This document shows, piece after piece, positions 24,395 through 33,122 of a stretch of 64,000 nucleotides of DNA (positions are counted from its first letter, which is position 1; each line of letters starts with the position of its first letter). The DNA is from Leucobacter massiliensis. GTDB lineage: Bacteria; Actinomycetota; Actinomycetes; Actinomycetales; Microbacteriaceae. The position numbers were made by a program, and so were the translations under genes. Location of the stretch: NCBI RefSeq assembly GCF_002982315.1, contig NZ_MWZD01000019.1, forward strand, positions 1 through 64,000. Direction: 5' to 3'. A model generated the notes under the pieces. That model saw nothing but the letters and a program-made list of their open reading frames with translations, was not told the DNA's origin and ran no database searches.

Positions 24395-25540
24395 CTATGC
24401 AGGGCTCGTCGCGCCCAGCGGCTCGAGCTCCTCGGCCGCTTCGTCGTGCGTGGTGTCGCGTGCAGCCTGCGCATGCTGGAGGAAGTCGTTGGCCGAGGTG
24501 ACGTAGGTGGCGACGAGATCGAACTGTTCCTCGTCGGCGTAGCTGCCGAAGTCGATGGGGTTATAGCGGTCCCACCAGCCGTGCTCACGGCGCAGCAGAT
24601 CCACGAGCTTGCGGATCGCATGCTTCTCCCGCAGCAACGGGTCTACGTCTTTCCACCCTGCGACCTGAGAGCTCGAGGCTTCCTTGCGCAGTTGGTGGAT
24701 GCGGGCCACGGCGCGGGTAGCTTCTTTGAACGCGTCCTTGGGGTGGTCTTGCGCGGTCACGAGCTCAAGTTCTGACTTTGCCGCCGCACGAACGGCGTCC
24801 GATTCGTCTGGATCGTGCACCCAGTCGGTGAGGGTGCGGATTGTCTGCGCGAGTTTGACGCGCAGGTACCGGCCGTTGACCTTCCCGTCTGCGTTCAGTT
24901 CCAGCAGCGCCTCGGCTGCTGCTTGCCGGATCTCGGGATGCTCGTCATCACTCGCGGCGATCTGTTTGAGATCGACGACCTGGTCCAGCATCGAATGGGA
25001 GTCCCGGCCGGTGACCGCCTTAGCAGCCTGTACGCGTGCCTTCCCGCCGCCAGAAATTGCTGCGGCCTGCGGGGGTGTTGAATCAACACCCCCGGTGATT
25101 CCAGCCGAATCGTCGTCTTCCAGAGATTGTGTAAGGCGTTGATCGCGGGTGCTGGAGCCGAACTGAGTGGCTGCTTCACGGCGTTGCGCTTCTTCGGCGT
25201 AGAGGACTTTGAGTTCCTCATACAGTTCGGCCTGTTCGATCGGGGTGAGCATCTTGTGCAGCGTGTTCTCATCTTGAATCGCCAAAACGGTGGACAGTTT
25301 GTCGGAGACGCCCTGCACCACCCACACCGGAACCGCGCGATGCCCAAGTTCACGCATCACCGCCAGTCTCCTGTTGCCTGAGATCAGTACGTTCCCGGCG
25401 GTGATCACGATGGGCGAGAGAAGCCCGAACCGGCGAACCGATTCGGTGAGCTCCTCCAGATCCCCCAGGTCACGCCGGTAGGAGTGGCCCTCGGTGATCT
25501 GATCGATGGCGTGTTCCAGCACCAGATGCCCGCGACTCAT
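24395..25540 (-). CDS. parB: ParB/Spo0J-family protein
   Basis: A 381-residue protein with an N-terminal ParB nuclease-like/CTPase domain: ITEGHSYRRDLGDLEELTESVRRFGLLSPIVI, and the GNRRLAVMRELG segment corresponding to the conserved GERR box. A central helical region and HEAT-like segments (about 190-260) follow, then an acidic tail. No ParA is present in the window. It may act in replication control or segregation of the excised circle. Its ATG overlaps the previous stop (ATGA). Confidence 0.82.
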   Translation of the reverse strand: MSRGHLVLEHAIDQITEGHSYRRDLGDLEELTESVRRFGLLSPIVITAGNVLISGNRRLAVMRELGHRAVPVWVVQGVSDKLSTVLAIQDENTLHKMLTPIEQAELYEELKVLYAEEAQRREAATQFGSSTRDQRLTQSLEDDDSAGITGGVDSTPPQAAAISGGGKARVQAAKAVTGRDSHSMLDQVVDLKQIAASDDEHPEIRQAAAEALLELNADGKVNGRYLRVKLAQTIRTLTDWVHDPDESDAVRAAAKSELELVTAQDHPKDAFKEATRAVARIHQLRKEASSSQVAGWKDVDPLLREKHAIRKLVDLLRREHGWWDRYNPIDFGSYADEEQFDLVATYVTSANDFLQHAQAARDTTHDEAAEELEPLGATSPA

Positions 25541-26382
25541 GCAGCACCTCCTTGCCCTTCCTGCAGGTCAGGTACGGACGCCATCCGGCGGGATGATTCC
25601 ACGAGGTCTTCATCGCGGAGAAGGTCGGCGACATCGTCACCGAGGAGCACACGAGCGAAGAGGCCATAGTCCCCGCGCTTGCGCCTGCCGGTCTTGGTGC
25701 CGACGACAAGACGAACCAAGGATGCCCAGGCTTCTGGGGTGTAGCCGAGACGGATCGCGATGTGCAGTTCCTTCGACACGATCTCCAGCGCCGAACTCGA
25801 GGACGACAGACCAGCGATGCGGTGGGCGATGTAGTCCACGGCTTGCTCGACGGGGCGGGCAGGCCAGTCAGTGAGGACAAGAAAGACGCAAGTCGCGCGG
25901 ATCACCCGATCCACCGAATGATCCTCACCCTCATGGTTTCGCGCGTAGAGCGAATGCGCGTGGGGGTGCACGTCGTAGAAGAACTCTTCATAGTGTCCCG
26001 CCCGCATCGGCTCCTCAGCGGGGCGTTTTGAGGGTCGGCGTGCTTTGTCTTGGCTGGTCATGTTCCGGTCCGCGTGGACTTCGGCGGCGATGCCGAGCGC
26101 GACGGCACGGGTGATCACTGCCCAAGGGTCGTCGGCGCGGAGCGTGGTGGGTTGCCGCATCGCGAGGAACGCCTCGTATGCAGCGTCCTCTGGCGCGCGC
26201 CGCCATGCTTTCGCGATGGGCGTGTACTTGTGAGTGACGTAGACCATGAGCTCGGCCGCGACCGGGCTCGACGCCCAGGCATTGTGCTCATTGAGTTCCG
26301 TGATGAGTGCCCGCAGTCCTTCACCGGTAGTAAAGTCCGGCGCCGGTGTGGGGTTCTGGTGTTTTGAGAATGGGGGTGTCAT
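25537..26382 (-). CDS. Hypothetical ICE protein upstream of parB
   Basis: A 281-residue soluble protein, helical, with several aromatic clusters (EEFFYDVHPHAHSLYARNHEG) and a basic stretch near 120-135 (KARRPSKRP). No motif I can assign. It starts at an ATG with AGGAGT upstream. The stop overlaps the parB start, so the two are co-translated and may cooperate in maintenance of the element. Confidence 0.6.
   Translation of the reverse strand: MTPPFSKHQNPTPAPDFTTGEGLRALITELNEHNAWASSPVAAELMVYVTHKYTPIAKAWRRAPEDAAYEAFLAMRQPTTLRADDPWAVITRAVALGIAAEVHADRNMTSQDKARRPSKRPAEEPMRAGHYEEFFYDVHPHAHSLYARNHEGEDHSVDRVIRATCVFLVLTDWPARPVEQAVDYIAHRIAGLSSSSSALEIVSKELHIAIRLGYTPEAWASLVRLVVGTKTGRRKRGDYGLFARVLLGDDVADLLRDEDLVESSRRMASVPDLQEGQGGAA
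25570..25576 (-). promoter_or_regulatory. Shared leader box before parB, inside upstream gene
   Basis: CGTACCT on the minus strand, followed by GACCTGCAGG, lies within the last codons of the upstream gene and 30 bases before the parB ATG. The surrounding sequence closely repeats that before the SCO6880-type gene (CCGTACCTGACCTGCA). Confidence 0.45.
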
Positions 26383-26630
26383 GGTGACTCCTGAGATGAG
26401 AGAAGATCCGTCGGTAGAGAGGTGTGACACCCACCCGACACGCATCCCCTCATCCCGCCGTCGCAGCGGAGACCACCCCCTGCCATAGGCAAAGGAGTAC
26501 CGTCAGGCCTACCCGAAGCGGGCAGCCCGTCAGGGGTTCGTCTGGCGTCAGTTGGACGTCGGCGAGGAGTGTGAGAGTTCGTCGTGGTAGGTGGTGGCCG
26601 GTGCTCGGGTAGCGCCGGAGCCGGAATCGT

Positions 26631-27080
26631 TCATCGGCTCACCCCTGTCCTCCCGAGCCGCAACTCTTGCGTCTGCGCTGGGACCGTGGTGTCTGGATCG
26701 ATCTGCTGCTGCCTGCGTGTTAAATGTTCGGCGAGCTGTGCTCGCCCCTCGCGGATGCCCTCAAGGGTGGCGTCACGCAGCCGCGTGTTCAGCTCGGCAC
26801 CTTTGCCGACGATCGCGCCACCTGCGCGCGCAGCGACATCAGTGGGACGAACCCACTCCACCCCGGTACGCCCTCGCGCTGAGGTCTGCCTGGTGAGGGT
26901 GGGGTCGCCGTGTGTGGCGAACTCCGATGCTCGCTCCGCCTCCCGCGTCTCCATGCCGGGTGTCGCGTTGGGTACCTCGGGCAGGTCGCTTGCTGGGAAA
27001 CGAGGGTCTGGCAGTTCGGCTCGAAGCTGAGCGGCGTTCTCAGCCGCGTCGCGTGGGTTTACGGGTGTCGAGTCAGTCAT
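26631..27080 (-). CDS. Hypothetical ICE protein
   Basis: A 149-residue protein rich in Glu, Arg, Ala and Thr with no hydrophobic core; probably disordered or coiled (LNTRLRDATLEGIREGRAQLAEHLTRRQQQ). Its ATG overlaps the end of the DUF2637 gene by eight bases, implying coupling. Function unknown. Confidence 0.55.
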   Translation of the reverse strand: MTDSTPVNPRDAAENAAQLRAELPDPRFPASDLPEVPNATPGMETREAERASEFATHGDPTLTRQTSARGRTGVEWVRPTDVAARAGGAIVGKGAELNTRLRDATLEGIREGRAQLAEHLTRRQQQIDPDTTVPAQTQELRLGRTGVSR

Positions 27081-27804
27081 GAGATGCTCCGTTCTCTCGA
27101 CGGTCAGGTGCGCTCAGCCAGCGGCCCACCGTTGTCGGATGCACCCCAAGCTCTGTGGCGATCTGCCGTCTCGAAACCCCATGAGACGCTAACGCGACCG
27201 CCTGCTCACGCCCAGCGGAGCCCTTCTTCTTGGCTCGGGCAAATGCTGGCGCAGAAGGCCCGGCACCGGCGTTGCTTGAACTTCTTGCTGCGGAGAGCAC
27301 CGGTGTCGATGCCGCTCTTCGCCTGTTTACCGTCGGAGTCTCAGAGGTCCGCTGTGGGGCTTCGTTACGCGTGAGCTCGACGGTCAAATGGGTCATTGCG
27401 AGCAGCACCAAGGGTGGGACTGAGGCGACAAGGGCTGCGATGATCGCGGGCACACGAGTGTCTGAGGCGACGACGGCGTGGGTGATGTTCGCCGCGACAC
27501 TCACCCCAGCACCGGAAGCGAGCAGGAGCCAGGCGAACCGGCGTGCGGCGGGCGCGGAGTTGCGCAGCGCGACGACGGAGATCGTCGCTTCCAAGATCAC
27601 CCCGTCAACGATCAGCGGCCACACCCACGCCTGCCCCGCCGGTACCCCCGACAGGACCGCGAGGTCCTGCAGCGTCGTAAACGACAACCAGAACGCACCG
27701 AGGGCGAGAAGGATCGTGCCCGTGACGGCTAGGACAATCACGCCGCGTGACACCCCAGACCGTCCCACCTCTGCGGCGCGTACGTGCAGGTCCGGGGCGC
27801 TCAC
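27073..27804 (-). CDS. DUF2637 membrane protein with C-terminal helix-turn-helix
   Basis: A 243-residue protein. Four membrane helices between about 20 and 140 form a DUF2637 domain (LALGAFWLSFTTLQDLAVLSGV, WVWPLIVDGVILEATISV, SGAGVSVAANITHAVVAS). A basic linker is followed by an HTH (EQAVALASHGVSRRQIATELGVHPTTVGRWL). DUF2637 proteins of Streptomyces ICEs (SpdB-like) assist intramycelial spread, and the HTH suggests a membrane-tethered DNA-binding protein. It starts at a GTG two bases after the primase gene ends. Confidence 0.82.
   Translation of the reverse strand: MSAPDLHVRAAEVGRSGVSRGVIVLAVTGTILLALGAFWLSFTTLQDLAVLSGVPAGQAWVWPLIVDGVILEATISVVALRNSAPAARRFAWLLLASGAGVSVAANITHAVVASDTRVPAIIAALVASVPPLVLLAMTHLTVELTRNEAPQRTSETPTVNRRRAASTPVLSAARSSSNAGAGPSAPAFARAKKKGSAGREQAVALASHGVSRRQIATELGVHPTTVGRWLSAPDRRENGASHD
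27089..27112 (-). promoter_or_regulatory. Shared leader element inside the end of the DUF2637 gene
   Basis: On the minus strand, the box CGCACCT (27106-27112) is followed by a CCGT-N7-ACGG hairpin (27089-27103) and then the ATG at 27080. The hairpin's 3-prime arm contributes to the GGAG ribosome-binding site, so pairing could block translation. Confidence 0.55.
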
Positions 27805-27806
27805 GA

Positions 27807-28688
27807 TTACCGCCTCATCCCGGCAAACGAGCGCCCCATTATCGGCTCAGCTACGGCAGCATCCGGATTCAGCGCGGTGGTGCGGTGGGCTGACTGGATA
27901 GTTGTTGCGATCTCCCGCGCTTCAAGCCCGGTGCGGGTAGCGGCGGGCTCGAGCAACGCATACGAGTCGCCATCGCTCAGTCCGCTCTCGGCGAGACGGC
28001 ACGCAGCCCAGAACAGGCCCGCATTCCGATTCCCCTCTGTCAGCGTCCCCACCCACGCTACGAGCCCCTCCATCGAACCATCACGGCCCGGCCCGTCAGA
28101 GCTCGGCCTGGTTCGTGGCGCTGGGGTCGGGGTGAGAAGATCCCGTATCGCTGCCGAGTCGACTGGGCGCGGGTTCCTGCCGCGGGCGATCACCTCGTAA
28201 CGCCGCGGCCCGTGTTCAGTGTTGACTACGGACGGTGGGGCGATGATGTAGCCGCCGGTGCCACGGAGGTCGACATGTGCTCGGCCACGCGACCAGGATC
28301 TCGCCTCGCGCTCGGGGCTGCTCGGGTAGTAGAGATGCAGGCCACCCGACGGCGAACGCACCGCAGCGTCCCATCCATCGACGAGGTTCTCCCGACGCAG
28401 CGTCCGCAGGACGGGAAAGCCGGAGCCTGTGGCGTGCACGTCGACATCGAGGACATCGATACCGACGCCGGTGGGGATCCCGATGTTTGCCTCCGGATGA
28501 TACCGCCACCACGCACCCACTTGTTCGAGATCCGTGGTGGCGTCGTGGAACCCGTGCTCGGTGAGGGGTCGCTTCCCGCCCGGCACGCACGGGAACACCG
28601 CCACTCCTGCTGAGGCATATGCGGCTGCCGCGTGTGAGAAGCGCAGTGGCAGTCGGGTGGGAAGGAGTCTGGGTGTGGGGTCGGTCAT
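27807..28688 (-). CDS. Bifunctional primase/polymerase (AEP-type)
   Basis: A 293-residue protein with an archaeo-eukaryotic primase domain: PCVPGGKRPLTEHGFHDATTD at the start, NIGIPTGVGIDVLDVDVH with the catalytic D-x-D pair, then SPSGGLHLYY and a conserved histidine region (HVDLRGTGGYIIAPPS). A C-terminal helical PriCT-like part follows. It would prime replication of the transferred or excised element. AAAGGAGGTG precedes the ATG. It is followed closely by the DUF2637 gene. Confidence 0.9.
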   Translation of the reverse strand: MTDPTPRLLPTRLPLRFSHAAAAYASAGVAVFPCVPGGKRPLTEHGFHDATTDLEQVGAWWRYHPEANIGIPTGVGIDVLDVDVHATGSGFPVLRTLRRENLVDGWDAAVRSPSGGLHLYYPSSPEREARSWSRGRAHVDLRGTGGYIIAPPSVVNTEHGPRRYEVIARGRNPRPVDSAAIRDLLTPTPAPRTRPSSDGPGRDGSMEGLVAWVGTLTEGNRNAGLFWAACRLAESGLSDGDSYALLEPAATRTGLEAREIATTIQSAHRTTALNPDAAVAEPIMGRSFAGMRR

Positions 28689-28875
28689 CGGTCGGGCACC
28701 TCCTTTGGTGACACAGCGCGAGCAGTCATCGATGCTCAGCGTGCGGTGTCATGCGGAAGGTGCGGCGGCAACAGTGCCGTCATCACCCTGGGTTGCAGAG
28801 TCCGCTCTCGAGCATTCCCTAGTCCCATCAACCACTACCCGGCCCGAGCCGTGGCCGTCGAGTGTTTTCGTGAGA

Positions 28876-28915
28876 GATGCGTCAAATCGTCAAGAAGATG
28901 CGTCGAATCGTCGAA
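28876..28915. repeat. Direct repeat pair upstream of the primase gene
   Basis: GATGCGTCAAATCGTCAA (28876-28893) and GATGCGTCGAATCGTCGA (28897-28914) form a 21-bp-period tandem repeat. They lie in a 268-bp gene-free gap between the primase start and the end of the interrupted gene. Placement suggests an iteron-like or operator function. The rest of the gap shows no gene. Confidence 0.55.
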
Positions 28916-28956
28916 CACGCCCACCTCAGCCTCCACCGCACAAACAGCAGGTGGTG

Positions 28957-30147
28957 CTACAGATCGCGCCCGACACCCCGTCCAGGATCAGACTGTTCTG
29001 GTCCGTCGCGGTCGCTGTCCAGCTGCTGTTCACGCTCAGCAAGGAGATCACTGAGCAGCACCCCACGCTCAAGCCGCGACGCATGCTCCACCCCTCCCAG
29101 GTCGGACGGCAGCGCGCCTGTGCGCCCGGTAGCGGTGACGTGCTCGTTCACGCGGTGAAGCACCTCGGTCAGGGGTTCGTGCTCGGTGTGGTGTTCGAGG
29201 ATCCAGGCGATTTGATTCATTGCCGTGCTGTCGTGCTCTGCTGCTGGGAACGCCGCAGATGCCGTCGCCCCGTCGTCGCCGGGCACAGGGCCGACGACGA
29301 GCCGGAACTCACCTTCTCCGTCGATTCCGCTCGCCTCGTACACGCCCGCGGGCATCCAGTCGTGCGCCTCCGACGCGCGACCCGCGAACAGCTCACCGTC
29401 TACAGGATCATCGGCATCCAGCACTCGAACATCTGGGTCGGCCGCGTTGAGCATCGTCTCCAACTGTTCGCGTTCCTGTCGGTCCAGTGGCACCACACGC
29501 AGCCCGGAGTCGCCGCTGTCGACGAGCCCGCGGAGGGTGTGGATGACGGCGAGATCGGCCGGTGCCCAAGCACGGGCGAACTGCTCCGGCAGATACGAGG
29601 TGCGCGGCCCACCCCCACTGAGCGCCTCTCGAAGCACGTGGTCTCGGCGCAGAGCCGTCGCGACGAATTCACTGCGCCATTGCGAGTGATCCCACCGGTA
29701 CTGCATATCGTTGTACTCGCCCTCATACGCAGGAGCGACCGCGACCAGATAGTCGTCCTTGACCGGTTGCGCCGGCAGCGGTTCTCGCTCCAGCATGTCG
29801 ATCACGGCATCTCGCACCCGCTCCGCAGCCACGACCTGCGCCTGCTGCTGATGGGCCTGTTCAAGGTCTTCCAGCCGCTCCAACAGCTCGGGCAGACGAG
29901 CTGCCGCATACGCCAACTGCAAACAGGTCTCGCGCTACTGCTCATGCGCATCCTCAAACCCGTCAACGTCTCTGCCACCATCAGGCAGCATGAACGCATC
30001 ATGACGCGGTTCTGGTGGGAACATGCGCGCCACGATCTCCGGAACCCCGGACCCTTCGAACGCCTCCCACCCAGCACCCGGATTATGCTCTGGATGCTCG
30101 CCCAGTAGCCCGGGTTCGGTTGGCGGTAATGAATGATCTTCGGGCAT
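28957..30147 (-). pseudogene. Hypothetical ICE gene interrupted by in-frame TAG
   Basis: One 396-codon frame is broken only by TAG at codon 71 (29935-29937). Upstream it reads from MPEDHSLPPTEPG to GFEDAHEQ; downstream it continues in the same frame as RETCLQLAYAAARLPELLERLEDLEQAHQQ, a natural helical continuation. CAG to TAG is the simplest explanation. The downstream piece alone would need a TTG start without a ribosome-binding site. The family is not recognised: acidic, helical N-terminal half, likely soluble. Confidence 0.7.
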
Positions 30148-30316
30148 GACAGCAGACTCCATCACGAATGAGTAGACGGTAGCGAAATGAACACGAACAG
30201 CGGCGGCAGTGCCGCGTTCTATTGGTAGGCATACGAATCGGTGAAAAGCCCCGGTTACGGTAGGCATGCGCGGTGAGGTCAAGAACACGCGCGAAAACGA
30301 CAAGCTGAGATCGTGC

Positions 30317-30778
30317 TCACCGTTCGAGCGTCGTCCTTGCAGGTGGCTCTTCCCTGATTCGGGGGGAAGGTTCCTCTGCGAGGGCTTGTTCTCGTTCCTG
30401 GAGGGCCTGCTCGAGGTAGCGGTTCACGAAGCCGTGGTTGGTTCCGTCCGCTCCGCCAGCAATGGGGATCTGGTGGAACGAGAACGACGGGTGCGGTGTC
30501 GCATCACGCAGCCCCTCCAGCCAGTCATCGACATCACGGGGCTCCACCCAGTCCTGGGGCGGCGGGTTCGACTGCAAGAACTCCGTCGCCCCCGCATACG
30601 CGTCGGAGTCCTCAAGCATCTCGTGGATCGTCACCGCCATCGTCCGCGCCAGCGAAACTGGGCTCCGATCCGCGATCACTGTCGGCTCCACATCAGGGTC
30701 GTCCGACCACACGATCACACCCAGCCACAACGAACGCGGCAGGGGTAGCTGGCTTCTATCGGCAGGTTCAGAGGTCAT
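30317..30778 (-). CDS. Hypothetical ICE protein
   Basis: A 153-residue acidic protein. The N-terminus SLWLGVIVWSDDPDVEPTVIADRSPVSLARTMAVTIHEML and the Trp/Asp-rich centre suggest a compact alpha/beta domain. The C-terminal third is Glu/Arg-rich. No known motif. It has a very clear leader hairpin. Confidence 0.6.
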   Translation of the reverse strand: MTSEPADRSQLPLPRSLWLGVIVWSDDPDVEPTVIADRSPVSLARTMAVTIHEMLEDSDAYAGATEFLQSNPPPQDWVEPRDVDDWLEGLRDATPHPSFSFHQIPIAGGADGTNHGFVNRYLEQALQEREQALAEEPSPRIREEPPARTTLER

Positions 30779-30800
30779 CGTGGAGTCCTTCCAAGCGAGA

Positions 30801-30840
30801 GCTCGCGCCCTTCATGCGCGAGCGTTACGGGATAGGTGCG
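30801..30840 (-). promoter_or_regulatory. Shared leader element upstream of the 30317 gene
   Basis: On the minus strand, the box CGCACCT (30834-30840) is followed by an 8-bp stem GCTCGCGC/GCGCGAGC with a 7-base loop (30801-30823). GGAAGGA and the ATG at 30778 come next. Confidence 0.68.
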
Positions 30841-30850
30841 GAGAGGCCAG

Positions 30851-31933
30851 CTACACCTCCAGTCGTGAACGAATCAACGGAATGAACGATGGATCCTTCT
30901 CCACACCGATCACCCCGTAGTGGGCTTCAACGGCCGCCTGCAACGTCGTCCCGGAACCGGAGAACGGTTCGAGCACCAGCCCTCGCGGAGGGGTGACGAG
31001 CGTGATCAGCCAACGCATGAGCGCTAGCGGTTTCACGGTCGAATGGGAGACCCCGAACGCGCGGGGCCGCTCTTCGCGACCGGGTTTGTGATCGAAACGG
31101 AAGATCGGGAACTTCCGTGACAGCGACTCGCCCTGCCAGGTGCCCGTCAGCACGTCGAGCGCGTCGGCCTGCCCCTGATCGAAGACGACATTCGTCGGCC
31201 ACCGATCGTCTGCGAACCTGCCCCCGTCGACGTTGATAGCACCGACGCCATGCTGAAGAACATTGCCGACGACGGTGCCCGCGAACGGTTTCCTGGCGAT
31301 GATGATGGGCTCGAATGCGGGCCGCAACGCGGTACCCCATCCGTCCCATTGCTGGGCGTCATCGGTGACCGGGGTGCCTTTGGATAGGACGGTGCGGGTT
31401 GCACCGAGCACCCCGTCATGGTCGGTGGTCTGCACGATCCGATCGGTGCGGTGTGCACCAAGGTGCTTATCGATCGCGTGCGCGAGGTCCATGCTCTTGG
31501 GCATTCCGGTGGTGTGCAGCCACGCGATCTGGTCACGGATCTCGAACCCTGCATTCTCGATTCCGCGCACCATACGATGCCACGTGCGTGCACCACCGAA
31601 CGCTGCAACATACGCACCCGGCTTCAGCACGTGCAATGCTCCTGCAGCCCACGCCGTGCACCAGGCTTCGAACACTTCCGGTGCAGTCATTGCAGACGTG
31701 TCCATGTGTGGGAGGGACTCGCGAAACCCGGACGCGCCGTCCCAGGAGTGACCGTTAAAGCTCAACCCGTAGGGCGGGTCGGTCACAAGAGCGTCGATGC
31801 TCGCCTCAGGCAGGAGCGGGAGGAGCTCGACAGCGTCACCGAGATATACGGTGGTCTGCTCTTCGGCTATGACGGGGGCAGGTAGTTCAGCGAGCCTCGG
31901 CGCGGGGGCGGGCGGCGGGGTGGGGTCTGGCAT
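30851..31933 (-). CDS. N6-adenine or N4-cytosine DNA methyltransferase, beta class
   Basis: A 360-residue SAM-dependent methyltransferase. The catalytic motif IV TDPPYG lies at 51-56, near the N-terminus, and the SAM-binding FSGSGTT comes near residue 330, which is the beta-class order. The intervening region holds the target recognition domain. DPPY is compatible with either adenine or cytosine amino methylation. No restriction endonuclease is adjacent, so it probably protects the ICE on entry or regulates it epigenetically. I chose ATG 31933 after TAGGGAG. Confidence 0.9.
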   Translation of the reverse strand: MPDPTPPPAPAPRLAELPAPVIAEEQTTVYLGDAVELLPLLPEASIDALVTDPPYGLSFNGHSWDGASGFRESLPHMDTSAMTAPEVFEAWCTAWAAGALHVLKPGAYVAAFGGARTWHRMVRGIENAGFEIRDQIAWLHTTGMPKSMDLAHAIDKHLGAHRTDRIVQTTDHDGVLGATRTVLSKGTPVTDDAQQWDGWGTALRPAFEPIIIARKPFAGTVVGNVLQHGVGAINVDGGRFADDRWPTNVVFDQGQADALDVLTGTWQGESLSRKFPIFRFDHKPGREERPRAFGVSHSTVKPLALMRWLITLVTPPRGLVLEPFSGSGTTLQAAVEAHYGVIGVEKDPSFIPLIRSRLEV

Positions 31934-31949
31934 GGTGGGTGGCTCCCTA

Positions 31950-32005
31950 CTGTTCGGGGCCTGTCCGCCTTCGTGTGCGACGAACAGGATCACCCAGCAG
32001 GTACG
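31950..32005 (-). promoter_or_regulatory. Shared leader element upstream of the methyltransferase
   Basis: On the minus strand, the box CGTACCT (31999-32005), with the following GCTGGGT able to pair back to ACC, precedes a CTGTTCG/CGAACAG stem (31950-31987). The ribosome-binding site lies immediately after. Confidence 0.6.
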
Positions 32006-32225
32006 GGCCACGCCGACAACCCTGTCGCGCCACAACCCCACCGTCAGAATCAAGCCAGCGGCGCTTGCCTCACTCGAATCAGCCACCCGGAGTCGATCTG
32101 GCTTCGCTGATTCCCGGTGCTCTCATTCCTCCACACACGATCGGCAATCAACGAACGCGTAGCCATCCTTCGTTTGGCTAGGACGCGAAAATTCATGATC
32201 TGGCCTGGTTGCTGCCGAGGGTCGC

Positions 32226-33107
32226 TCAGAGAGTCACGCGCGTTGACGATGAAGGGGGATGTCCGAATACAGTCCGGTAAGACCGCGATGCCTGGGAAAG
32301 ATCGATCCAGCCCACAGCTCGCGCGGCGGCGGCTACGCCCCGATCTTCTTGCGTGAGAATCTCATGCATTCGATAAGCGCGTGCCTCGCGCAGGAACTTC
32401 GATGGCGGAAGGCCAGTGTGGCGGACAAAGAGTCGTGTGAGGTGCGCCGGCGAAAGGCTCACTCGCTCCGCTAAGAGAGAGACGGTCCAGTGTTGATCGA
32501 GATGATCTTCCAATAGTGCGATAGCTTTCCCAACCTGCGGGTGCACATGCACTGGGTCCTTCATCGTCTCTCCATCGCCAAGAACGAGACTAAGTACACG
32601 TGCAAGATGCGCCATACGATCCAGATCGTTCTTCGCAACCAGAGTCCCGAGGTGGGCGAGTGTGCCGAGGTGTTCGCGGATTTCTATGCCATGACGAGGC
32701 GCGAATGTGAGAAGACGAGGCTGCGAACCTGCGAAGAGGTCTCCTAGCAACTTTCCGCTATACGGAAGCCATTGAACTTGCTCGAGCGCAAACTGCTGAT
32801 CGACATACAGAGTTACGGTTTCGACAGCAGTAGAAGGAACACATGTGTACTGTCTCCTAGGCGGCAATACGGCCATCCCGCCCCGTCTCAGAGAGATCGA
32901 ACCGTTGTCGAAGACGATCTCTGTGCTGCCACGAACGGTGTATACGAGCTTCACGTCTTCCGATTGAGTCGGACCTGCCTTCCGGCTCGCGTGGGCGCGG
33001 AGTACCCGCATTGGGCCGAGTCCGTCCCCTTCATTGTTCGGCAAAGGACTCGCGACGCAACCCCGAACTATTGAGGACGCTGATAGATCAGCGGAGACCG
33101 AATCCAT
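32226..33107 (-). CDS. AraC-family transcriptional regulator
   Basis: A 293-residue regulator. An N-terminal cupin-like sensor (about 40-150: DVKLVYTVRGSTEIVFDNG, RRGGMAVLPPRRQYTCV) is followed by the double HTH of AraC/XylS at about 195-290 (WTVSLLAERVSLSPAHLTRLFVRHTG, REARAYRMHEILTQEDRGVAAAARAVGW). The GC content is lower than its neighbours. It opens the metabolic island, and its target is not evident; the MerB-like gene ends 16 bases upstream of its start on the same strand. Confidence 0.88.
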   Translation of the reverse strand: MDSVSADLSASSIVRGCVASPLPNNEGDGLGPMRVLRAHASRKAGPTQSEDVKLVYTVRGSTEIVFDNGSISLRRGGMAVLPPRRQYTCVPSTAVETVTLYVDQQFALEQVQWLPYSGKLLGDLFAGSQPRLLTFAPRHGIEIREHLGTLAHLGTLVAKNDLDRMAHLARVLSLVLGDGETMKDPVHVHPQVGKAIALLEDHLDQHWTVSLLAERVSLSPAHLTRLFVRHTGLPPSKFLREARAYRMHEILTQEDRGVAAAARAVGWIDLSQASRSYRTVFGHPPSSSTRVTL

Positions 33108-33122
33108 GGAGCGACCCTTGTG

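Noticed and set aside
28534-30108. 524-codon plus-strand frame
   Set aside because: It is the antisense of the primase start, the repeat region and the TAG-interrupted gene; no domain is recognised and the codon pattern is poor.
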